Source: Symsagittifera roscoffensis (taxonomy: Eukaryota; Xenacoelomorpha; Acoela; Convolutidae). Taken from it: a stretch of DNA of 64,000 bases. The stretch spans positions 8,814,633 to 8,878,632 of the forward strand of contig NC_087069.1 of NCBI RefSeq assembly GCF_963678635.1. Direction: 5' to 3'. The position numbers were made by a program, and so were the translations under genes. The notes beneath the pieces were generated by a model, which did no database searches, had not been told where the DNA came from, and saw only the letters and a list, made by a program, of their open reading frames with translations. Positions within the stretch are counted from its first letter, which is position 1. Every line of letters starts with the position of its first letter. Below, in pieces: positions 21,701-29,900 of this stretch.

Positions 21701-22106
21701 GTTGCATTCGTGACATCGATGGCACCCTACTCGAGCTCTGGCTTGTGGACCTTACTGTTGGCCTAGTCGGTAGTGGGAATTCCCCTGCGCCATATTCGGT
21801 ATTGTTATTCAGGCCAGGATTCCTTGCCAAGTCAAAACCCCTTACTCCTCCATCCACATTCCAAGACAACCATCTGGTCTGTTCTTGGTTCGATATTCCC
21901 TCGGTGGTGTAGCCGATCATCAAGACAGCCTCCGTTGCAGACTCCCTGCACTCACCCTGGTCCTCCAACTGGAGGATGGCATTCAGCATCACCGCCATTC
22001 TCTCGTCTATTTGGGTGTAGTCCAAGTCCCTCAGGCGCCTGTACAGCTCATCAAGAGTGGGCTTCTTCAGGGCCGCGGGCACGGATTTCCATAATCGGTC
22101 TGCCAT
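18798..22106 (-). CDS. Extra ORF of element 1, N-terminal segment with SGNH/GDSL hydrolase domains
   Basis: It starts at an ATG (22104-22106), 500 nt after the integrase stop. Residues 1-100 are unassigned. A strongly charged coiled coil covers about 140-235. An SGNH-hydrolase domain spans about 408-585, with block I VGDSLVRVL (Ser417), block III GTND (464-467) and block V DGIH (560-563), so the Ser/Asn/Asp/His set of an active esterase is present. A second domain at about 833-1053 keeps a similar layout but has GSD for GDS, GMND (891-894) and GDDH, so it may be inactive. SGNH proteins cleave ester bonds in lipids or carbohydrates; esterase domains are known in CR1-type LINEs. Here the substrate is unknown. 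The frame ends at TAG, after which the same frame stays open. The place after integrase is that of env in other elements, but nothing else resembles env. Confidence 0.8.
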   Translation of the reverse strand: MADRLWKSVPAALKKPTLDELYRRLRDLDYTQIDERMAVMLNAILQLEDQGECRESATEAVLMIGYTTEGISNQEQTRWLSWNVDGGVRGFDLARNPGLNNNTEYGAGEFPLPTRPTVRSTSQSSSRVPSMSRMQQTTEAYPDLGVLKKELEKTQKERNKANLDREQANLDREKVQLERDQAVNERDQALRLLEIQKAEHQQELRVRENAANRDQLRSELDRIEQRQRELDAQKGARPKERVVTSSRPESRMEVDEAPRARARFNLDREAREHMSEGLEVWIPNDATSSLRSLETQPIRPLMDVELPGYTPTSTSSDSQVSGGSSRLRELGERLRQKSRESSARPELPPTWREQPVRSVVILSYKKNTERRYHRHNRLDWSTEQKARRDCFHDAAWVQYLAPPRVPEGAVHLIVGDSLVRVLTRIRSHWQTGILSFAGAATPQMLATLDMLGMTKVYTVTLMIGTNDVSRGEARKITRLHDKVSCLLEELRIQMDPILLTICTVPYNMMFDQHALEMNEKVRNLNKVIRDIHRKSVLPVRLLDVAERMEKEGFPEDTSSDGIHFDRPRGAEWLNDVFQEHINALEADLLETAQFTLGPPPNPPFLASRALSGRLGPRVDTRDSSRSSQTRLQSATPMESEEVTSSTPPSSAISSVVVAESKRENKSMETARLRYPEKVKELDLESLECRQELAETLGIERVSHEDLNRHHCVDWLKAHEAHFSRAKLMETTDLTGIPTKAIMGPINYRPLKLLGSRGLIAEPPKHRTSIARIRLATPAQLKVVDKLLNPGGTGLPDAAYEGSKLAEDPRYGKPCGSTQLAKTLAVYDRADPAAARVVIVAGSDFEGTSPKLFWPETLIYSLPGAELNQMLTLVVAIKSEMPCEPELLLFAGMNDHLHAMGLLEQLKGDEIPTSRKIWEAIQALFAAMNEVQENVVSRFGSKTKVVFTTSPGYANMPPALQFVYAVLILIAEGNEWRILMAAPNRELEPSNLRLRKSELAAAWADISHALRGSYGLADILIVLDEVLLLEISNFARQFKFSPVIGDDHPAISKLTASLWFRSMDVKITNSTSKSRGPSNERRNVAETEKQLGSLKYRLTQENG

Positions 22107-22606
22107 TCTTCGTGACTTCGGGATGTATACAGGTATGTGTTAACCAGCTCAAGAATTACCTTACCAGCTCAAGTATTACCCAACTCAAGAATTCTCTCGA
22201 AATGTTCCCTTGCAAATACTTGCCGTAAGTGCCAATTATCGCGAGTTCAATCAGGGTTTCTCTCTCTGTTTCTCGCTTGAGTATAGTTGGATTTTCAACT
22301 TTGTTTTTCAAACTTGATCTGAAAACAGAAAGCATATTGAAACTTGACATGTCATGTTCCTAACCTAGAGACCCCCCTTTTACCAGTATGGTTAAAATCT
22401 TATCATTTTCATATCACTTAAAACAATTCAATTGGAATTCCCTTAAAAGCATGCAGATTCATTTTATGTTTTAGCACCGTTAACTCGTTTTAAAATTTAA
22501 TTGTCATGCCAATCATATCTTTAAGATCCCTTTACCTGCGCCGCCCCCCAGTACCTAACTCAAGACTCCTTCCCCACACCCGACTCGATACCCCCATGTA
22601 CCCGAC
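22107..22606 (-). other. Spacer between integrase and the extra ORF
   Basis: There is no coding frame in these 500 nt. Short direct repeats (ACCAGCTCAAG-type, 22143-22195) lie just upstream of the ATG of the next frame. If the downstream ORF is made from a spliced RNA, as env is in other elements, its acceptor should lie here; I could not pick one with confidence. Confidence 0.5.
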
Positions 22607-25384
22607 TCAGGCGATGCTCAAGTAGTACTTCTTATGAAGATACACCATTATCTCAGTTTCTGCAAAGACCACATGTAGGATAGCGTACAATTCCCTCGGG
22701 CTCAGTTTGCCCCTGTTCGGGTCATACACCGGCATTGAGACTTCTGTTATCCCTCTTTCAATCATGAAGTCTCGTAATCTTGTTAGTGCCAATATCACGT
22801 GTTCGGGATCGATTGTGTTCCTGTCATTGACCCTCGTTACTAGGAAGCACAGATATTTGCCCGGGACTTGTGCCACTGACGGTGGAAGCGCTGCCATCCC
22901 TCCCAGTCCTGGTCTCTGTCTGAACAGAAACTCTACATTCTGGTACTCTCTTTTGAAGTCAGCTTCCAATCTTGATTTGAAACTCATGTCCACCGTGATG
23001 CAGATCGCGCTGGTCCTGTTTGACAGGATGAAGTCGCTATCTGTTATCATGATGTTCTCCGAGTATTCATTGGGTATTTCGAATTTCGTTTTGAAATTCC
23101 GACCTATAGTAGGCTCTGGCTCTTCTTCCTCCAGTTCCAATTCGCTCGTTTCTCTCACTTCCTTGAGCTTCTTTATCATCAAATTTTCGGTGTGGGTAAG
23201 TCCTACCCCCACTCCCCGGACAAAAATATTTATCGACGTCCCCGTCGATGTTGTCGGGTCTGAATTGTCCTGAGGAATGTCCAGTGGCCTGTCTGTTGCC
23301 GTCCATCCGAAAAGAGGGTCCTCTGTCTTCATGTAATTTGCTGCTGATACATCGACTTGCTGAATGCTTTGTCCTTCGCGGCTCTCGTCTTTGACATCAC
23401 GCATCCACTCTAGAATCCTCAAGTTCGTGTTCTCCCTCTTCTCTATCTCACTCTGTTCGAGATCCGTTTCTACTTCTGGCGTCGAGTAATCATCCTGCGG
23501 ATAATGACCACCATCGTCAATGACCTGCCATTCCTCTCCAGCTTCCAGTTCGCCTGCCTTCAGTAATTCCTCGCCCAATTTGTCTGGCTGTATCTTATCG
23601 ATCAAGAAGTCGTCCCCGTACCTGTTGTACCTCATGCCTGTGCGTTTGCGATTGCCAGTCCTGATTTCCGGTGGTGTTGTTCGATCCGGTTCCATCCATT
23701 TCGGCACCTCGTCTTGCTCCGGGTCGTTCCAGTCTTCTTCTACAAATGATCCTGCATCAGACTCCACTCCTATCTTTTCATTGTCGTCCAAACTCAAGTT
23801 CTCATTACCATCATTTTTCTCTCTAGTGCCTTTCTCATTCACTTCACACGCTGGCTCTACCACCAGGTACTCAAGACCCTCCATGTCCTTCGGTATGCAC
23901 CAATCCTCTGGAGACGGGACGTGAGGCTTCAGATTTTCATAATGTGCCGCTCGCCCCGTACTCAAGCGATAGAACCGTCCTTGTTGATGAACCTCCGTTA
24001 TCATGAATGGTCCCCTCCACTTCTTGAGTAGTTTCTTTGTTCCCTTGGGCGGTATGACATTTTGGAAGACCCACACGTATTGACCCACCTCATATGGCTT
24101 TGCTCGTAATATTTTTTCGTCGTATTTCCTGCGTTGCCTCATTTGCGCTTGCGCCGTGTTCCTCCTGCATAGCTCGTTCAATTCCTGTTGTCTTTTGATC
24201 GCTTCTTTCACGTATGCCTGAGGCGACGTCCTTTTCCCTTCGTATTCCGGGTAAAAGAATGTCAGAGGCATTGCTCTCTCCCTGCCCGTCAACATCATGA
24301 AAGGACTGATGCCCGTAGTTGAGTGCTGTGTGCTGTTGTAGGCTCCTACTACCTGTGGCAGGTATTTGTCCCAGTCCGTCATGTATCTTGAGCAGTACAC
24401 CCTTAACATGTTGACCAGTGTCCTGTTTTGTCTCTCTACCAACCCATTGGTCTGTGGATGATAGGTTGTCGAGTGTGCTTGAGCAATGTGCGATCTCTTC
24501 ATCAATTCTTTTGTCAAGTCCCCTACAAAAGCTTTGCCGTTGTCCGACTGGAAAGTCATTGGACAACCATACCGCGATATCCAATGCGTTATCAGATGAT
24601 CACATGTCTCCTCGGCCGAGGCTGTTTGGCACGGGACCGCTTCCGCCAACTTTGTGAAGTGATCTATTATAACCAGTATCTGGATATATCCCGACTCCGT
24701 CATGCAGATTTTTTGATGGTCTATCTGCACCACTTCATTGAACTCTGAGCTCTCAACGGACTTGAGGGGAAACTTCATCTTCCTTGGGTCTTTTACCTGG
24801 AGACATGCCAGGCAGGCATTCACCCATCTCTCGCAAGCTTTTCTCATTCCTGGCCAATCAAACCTGTGAAGTATCCTTTGTTGTACTTTGTCTATCCCCT
24901 GGTGGCCCATCTGGTCGTGCGATCTGAAAAGCACCTCCGTTTGATACAACTGTGGCAGTATGATGAGGTTGTGTTTGTGTAATATCTTCTCCTCATCTTT
25001 CCTCTTGCATGCTACCACCCCATCAGCTGTGTGGTAGAGTAAGTCTTTTTTTTCTTTGTAGAACTGGCTCAAGATCTTGTAGCTGTCTTCCTCGAGTTCC
25101 CCCTTCTCCTTGACCCCCGACTGGATCCATTTGGAGAGGTTACTTGTCATTTTGTCATTCTTTTGGGCTCTTATTAGGTCTGACAGCCTATATCTTGCCT
25201 TGACATGCTCCTTTAGCGCCATGATCTGTCCATTCATCTCACCAGGTTTGTGGATGTCATCACTCAGCTTCACGCATATCATCCTTTTCACGATTTTCAT
25301 ATCATCTTCTGGCACCAGATTTGTTCTGACCTTTGAGTTGCATGATATATACGTCTGTATGGCTTCCTTGAAACCGCAATTCTC
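22607..25384 (-). CDS. Integrase with a long tail ending in a macrodomain-like fold
   Basis: Positions are counted from the GTG at 25315; the frame is open from a stop at 25385-25387. An HHCC zinc finger uses H133, H138, C168 and C171. The DDE catalytic core has D199 (VVQIDH), D258 (FQSDNG) and E294 (GLVERQN). A GPY/F module is at about 434 (WRGPF). Integrase inserts element DNA into chromosomes. After about 480 comes an acidic linker of some 270 residues, then a globular end at about 755-895 with strands like SAICITVD, YLCFLVTR and GITEVSMP in the order of OARD1/TARG1-type macrodomains. The loop that carries the catalytic Asp in TARG1 (GLD) reads GKLS here, so hydrolase activity is doubtful. 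The frame is shifted against the RNase H frame upstream. Confidence 0.85.
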   Translation of the reverse strand, partial: ENCGFKEAIQTYISCNSKVRTNLVPEDDMKIVKRMICVKLSDDIHKPGEMNGQIMALKEHVKARYRLSDLIRAQKNDKMTSNLSKWIQSGVKEKGELEEDSYKILSQFYKEKKDLLYHTADGVVACKRKDEEKILHKHNLIILPQLYQTEVLFRSHDQMGHQGIDKVQQRILHRFDWPGMRKACERWVNACLACLQVKDPRKMKFPLKSVESSEFNEVVQIDHQKICMTESGYIQILVIIDHFTKLAEAVPCQTASAEETCDHLITHWISRYGCPMTFQSDNGKAFVGDLTKELMKRSHIAQAHSTTYHPQTNGLVERQNRTLVNMLRVYCSRYMTDWDKYLPQVVGAYNSTQHSTTGISPFMMLTGRERAMPLTFFYPEYEGKRTSPQAYVKEAIKRQQELNELCRRNTAQAQMRQRRKYDEKILRAKPYEVGQYVWVFQNVIPPKGTKKLLKKWRGPFMITEVHQQGRFYRLSTGRAAHYENLKPHVPSPEDWCIPKDMEGLEYLVVEPACEVNEKGTREKNDGNENLSLDDNEKIGVESDAGSFVEEDWNDPEQDEVPKWMEPDRTTPPEIRTGNRKRTGMRYNRYGDDFLIDKIQPDKLGEELLKAGELEAGEEWQVIDDGGHYPQDDYSTPEVETDLEQSEIEKRENTNLRILEWMRDVKDESREGQSIQQVDVSAANYMKTEDPLFGWTATDRPLDIPQDNSDPTTSTGTSINIFVRGVGVGLTHTENLMIKKLKEVRETSELELEEEEPEPTIGRNFKTKFEIPNEYSENIMITDSDFILSNRTSAICITVDMSFKSRLEADFKREYQNVEFLFRQRPGLGGMAALPPSVAQVPGKYLCFLVTRVNDRNTIDPEHVILALTRLRDFMIERGITEVSMPVYDPNRGKLSPRELYAILHVVFAETEIMVYLHKKYYLSIA
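22631..23053 (-). other. Macrodomain-like region at the C-terminus of pol
   Basis: The last 140 residues of the integrase frame follow the OARD1/TARG1 pattern: an N-terminal strand with SAICIT, a helix with DFKREYQNVEFL, a strand YLCFLVTR, a helix after EHVILALTRLRDF, a strand GITEVSMP, a helix ELYAILHVVFAET, and a last strand EIMVYLH. Macrodomains bind ADP-ribose. The match is by eye and needs a profile search. Confidence 0.5.
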
Positions 25385-26907
25385 TCAAGTTCCTCACCAC
25401 CTCGTATCTCCTGTATCTCCAGATTGTACGTTCCTGATGATGGATCCGTCTGTAACTCCCTGTCGTGGTGCCTTGTCTTCTCTTCCGCCAGTATCATGCA
25501 CAGACTGTCCTGGTTTTCGCTGCTCTCATCCGAGTCTTCATCCCATCCTTCACGCTCCCCGGACAATTTTCCTTCTCCGGTTCCTTCTTCCGTGAACCTG
25601 GAACACTCCCCGGACTCTTGACCTGGTCCCAGGTGTTCAGTATCTTCCTTGAACGTCACTTTCTTTTTCCTAACCCTGGTCTGCTCCAGAATGTCTTCGG
25701 GGATTTTGTCAACTAGTGACCGCACGACATCTTCGCTGTCAGTGACGCTTCCTCTTGATGAGTCAGTATCGTTCACTGTCTCTTTTCTCCGAAGTATAGT
25801 GAATTCCGGTTTCTCTGTACCCTTCTCCTGGATCACGGGCTTATCATCTGATAGTTTCTCGAGCAACCTCATTAAGTCATCATCTATCTGTGCAGTTCCT
25901 GCTTCCACCTGGTTAAGATCATAGCCTTTTGCCTTGAGCGTCTCCTTCACGATCTTCGACTTGAGTATAATCTCAATCGGAATCCTCTTGCTCTTCCTCA
26001 AGATGGTCTTCTCTGGAGGCTCTTTAGGCAATTCAGGATGATCTTCTATCGGTTTGCCTGACTTGTCCAGCCATCTCGTGAGTGGAAGACTGTCGTACGT
26101 TTCCTTGTCCATGAATGAGAAGCCATCTTTGATTTCAGGTCTGTCTGCTTCTCTTTGCTCTTGTCTCTCATAGAACTCCGTCTTCTTACTCAAGCTGTCG
26201 GCATTCTGATGTTTATCTCGGGTTCTATGCTCAATTATCATGTTGTATCCGTCCAGGCGAACTATCCACCTCCCAATGTAACTTTGGTCCATTGAGTACG
26301 TTTTCAGCCAGCTCAGTGCTCTGTTGTCGACTCGCAACTTGAATGGTTCACTGCCCAAGTATGCCCTGTATTTCTCGACAAAGGTAACCACCGCGAACAT
26401 CTCAGCTTTCGGTGCTCCGTACTTCATTTCCGTGTCACTCAGGACTTTGCTCCCGTACGCTATTGGTCTCAAGACTGTCTTCCCATTCCATTCTTGTTCT
26501 TGGTGGAGAATCCCAGAAATCGCGACTACCGACGCATCCGTGTCCAGCACGTACATCCCTTTCTCAGTCGGCATACCCAGTACTGGTGCCTCACATAGCT
26601 CTTTCTTTATCCTCTGGAATGACTCTTCTGCTGCGTTGTTCCACGTGAACTTCTTGCCCTTGTGTCTCATTAATTGTTGCATCGGGTATACCTTGTCTGC
26701 ATAGCCTTTGATGAACTCTCTATAAAAGTTAGCGAAACCCAGGAAGCTCATCAACTGGTGCTCTGTCTTCGGTGATTTCCAGGTCAGGACTGCTTCCACG
26801 GCGTCCGTATCAGGTCTGATGCCGTGCTTGTCTACCATCCTGCCCAAGTATTTTATTGAGTCCTTGAGTATCTCGCACTTTGATGGTTTACACTTTAGCC
26901 CCGACCT
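25297..26907 (-). CDS. RT connection and RNase H frame of element 1
   Basis: The frame is open from a TAG at 26908-26910 and begins in the RT thumb (KCEILKDSIKYLGRM). RNase H has the acidic set: DTDAS, PKAEM (Glu) and RVDNRA, then DKHQNADSLS. It removes the RNA strand during reverse transcription. A Ser/Glu/Lys-rich tail of about 290 residues follows before the frame stops at 25297, overlapping the integrase frame by 88 nt in another phase. Upstream the frame does not match the RT frame, because about 25 nt seem to be missing between YVDD and the thumb. Its first codon in the original reading would be internal to pol, so this is a fragment of a polyprotein. Confidence 0.82.
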   Translation of the reverse strand, partial: RSGLKCKPSKCEILKDSIKYLGRMVDKHGIRPDTDAVEAVLTWKSPKTEHQLMSFLGFANFYREFIKGYADKVYPMQQLMRHKGKKFTWNNAAEESFQRIKKELCEAPVLGMPTEKGMYVLDTDASVVAISGILHQEQEWNGKTVLRPIAYGSKVLSDTEMKYGAPKAEMFAVVTFVEKYRAYLGSEPFKLRVDNRALSWLKTYSMDQSYIGRWIVRLDGYNMIIEHRTRDKHQNADSLSKKTEFYERQEQREADRPEIKDGFSFMDKETYDSLPLTRWLDKSGKPIEDHPELPKEPPEKTILRKSKRIPIEIILKSKIVKETLKAKGYDLNQVEAGTAQIDDDLMRLLEKLSDDKPVIQEKGTEKPEFTILRRKETVNDTDSSRGSVTDSEDVVRSLVDKIPEDILEQTRVRKKKVTFKEDTEHLGPGQESGECSRFTEEGTGEGKLSGEREGWDEDSDESSENQDSLCMILAEEKTRHHDRELQTDPSSGTYNLEIQEIRGGEELERIAVSRKPYRRIYHATQRSEQIWCQKMI

Positions 26908-29900
26908 CTAGTGTCTAGTCTCTCAATGTGGTCTTCCAGTGTTGGCGTCGCTATTACCACGTCATCCACGTAGCACATTACCAGGTTGCCATACTTCTTC
27001 GTTACGCCTATCAGCGCGTGTGCCATCAACCGCTGAAACGTGGCTGTGGCATTGCAAAGTCCAAACGGCATCCGTTTCCATTGAAACAGACCCAACTCGC
27101 AGGCAAACCCTGTCTTGTCCCTGTCCTGCTTCCTTAGTGGTACTTGCCAAAAGGCTGAGCCTAAATCAAGAGTCGTAAAAAATTTTGCATCACCTAACTT
27201 CGAGAGGCTCTCGTCAATCCTAGGTATGGGATAGGCATCCTTCACCGTGACGGAGTTCAGGTATCGAAATTCACAACAAAACCTCAACTGGTCGCCTTTC
27301 TTTTTGGCCATCACTACTCCACACGCCCACGGTGACTTGGATGGCTCTATCATGTCATACTCTAGTAACGTCTCGATCTCTTTTCTACACGCGTCCGATT
27401 TGTGTGGGGTCATGCGCCTCGCCCCCTCCCTGTGTGGTACCGCGTTTTCCTCAAGTTCTATTTCATGCTCAACGAAATTGCAACACCCGATATCCGCCTT
27501 ATGCCTCGAAAAAACATCCTCGTTCCGCTCTAGTACGTCCTTGATGGCTTCGAGCTGTTCATCTTTCAGTTTGCCCCTCAAATATTCAATCTCCGGCAGA
27601 ACCGGTTTTTCATTTTGCATTTCATCTAGTGTGGGTCGCTCTGGAAAGTTCGAACAGCTCGAAAGACCATCATCCGTTTCTGACTTAAGTGATTTAATAA
27701 GACCTGATGAATCTTTTATTTTCTGCAATCGTCTCAAGATACAAATTTTGTCCCTGTGATTGGGACAATCAACAACTTCATTTTGTTTTGAGTTCTCAAT
27801 TGTTTCATATCGAGTTTTAACCGGTAAAGCATATCCCAGTTTCCTCCCTCTCTGTATCGTGATCGGTATATCAAGGGTATTCAACAAGACACTGACGCAG
27901 AGGCCGCTCTTCGTTATCGAAAATGATCTTCCTAAAACAGCAGCACTTTGACTATTAGGATTCGGAACTATGCACACTTGCTTGTTGTCACTTAGTTCAT
28001 TGTAATTTTTCATCCTCAAACTTACGATTGCCGCTTCATTAGCCTTTAGCCTCACCCTCCTACTCAAGAATACCGGTGCTTTGTTTTCATTTACCATTAT
28101 TAAATTTACCGGTTTGATTGCGTACCTCCTATCCGGGTTCCGTATCCTGAACATTGCGTTATTTAAATCAATCGTTACGTCGAAATTCCTGATGAAGTCT
28201 CTGCCCAAAATGAATTGGTCAGATTCATCCAGATTTTCTACCACGATAAAGCTCATCCACAGGTTACGTTCCCCCAAATTGAGGGCTATTATCGGCGTCC
28301 TGCCCAGCACCCGTAGGGCCCCTTTGTTTGCAGCTGACAGCCGTATTCTCGAGTCTATCAAGTCACCTTTGTCAAAGCCCATCTTCTCCCAAGTTTCGAT
28401 TGGTATAACGCTCAAGACTGCTCCCGTGTCAAGCAACCCACGCAACTGAGTCTTTTTGCCACTTATATCCAGCACGTGCCCTGTCACATCTGCCTCCGTC
28501 CCGATGTGCATTGCATCTTCCTCAAGCATGGCGCAGTGTCCAATCGATCTCACTTTCAATTCTTCTTTCCCTACGTAGATTTGTCCAATTAGGTCTTCGT
28601 CACATGTTATCATTGTCTTGGTATAGATGTTAATCCCATCTATATTTAGCATCACCTCGTGTGGACCGTAAGCTTCAGTATATCTGCTATCAACACGTAC
28701 CGACTTGCTGCCCCCTCTCATGAGTAGTGCTCTCAGTGCTCTAGAGGTCGTTTGTGGGCTTATACCACTCAAATAGTCTGCATACACGTCAATGTGCATT
28801 ATCGTCTGGTCGCTCGGCTCGCCCAAGTTTCTGGTTACCTCGTGGCCGCCCACTGTGATTATCGACATTATCCTTGCCCCGATTCTCGATATGCCAAAAG
28901 GTTTACCTGTCACCATTTTCACAGTATTGCAATTCCCTGTCTTCGTTGAGCCTGGTACAGCCTCTGGTATTTGTTTCGATCCGGTTAATGCTTCGTTAAA
29001 ATTCTGTCTTTTTATCTCCAGCTTTAGTCGTTGCTCTATTTCTTTCGCAGCCAGGTCCTGTTTCACTTTGGCAATTGCTTCCGTCGCCGCTTTCTCATAA
29101 TTTATCTCTAGAGAGTTCCCTGCCGCGGATTCTATGGCATCATTAACATGTGATACAGCTTTCACTGTCTTCGTCGGCAATTCCGTGCTTGGTGCTCCTA
29201 AGTTCCTCGATTCAAATTCGTTTTGCCTGTTCCGCTGATTCTGCACCGCCGCTAATGCCAACTTATGTTTAGGGTGACTCTGGTCCTTGACCGCTTCCCA
29301 GAACAAGGGACAATCCATTCGGAAGTGCCCCTCCTGGTTACAGAAGAAGCATCTTGCGCCTATCTTGATGATTAAGCCACTATAGTACTCGTGTTCCTCC
29401 ATTTGGCTCATGTCCTCCTCATCTGGTGCATATCCTAGACTCTTCATGCCTTGTTTGTATGTTGTGCAGTCAGCCACGTGGTGATCCGCCGACCCGCAGT
29501 TCGCGCATGATCTGCGCTTGTCCATGTCATCTCTAGGTTTGTACCATGACGACCTCTGCGGTTGACTTCCCCCTTGCGTGTTCCTGTTTTCTGAATACGA
29601 GTATTTCTTGGGTTTCATCAGCATGTATTCCCTTGATTTCTGTCTCATTTCTTCTGGGGTTGGTGCGCTGTCTTTCGACAATGTGTAGTATGTTGCTAAC
29701 ATTGTCCTTAAGTCGTCACTTTTTACCCCATCAATGAACTTCGAGGCAATGCTAAAGTTTCTTCTGTTTGTCGACTCCTCTGGGTCACTCCTTCTTCTCA
29801 AGCTCTCGAGATCATCTAGGAACCGATCTATTGACTCGTCGTCCCTCTGCCTTCTCTTTTCAAATCGCATCATCGCTTGGTGACCCTTCATGCCTGACCC

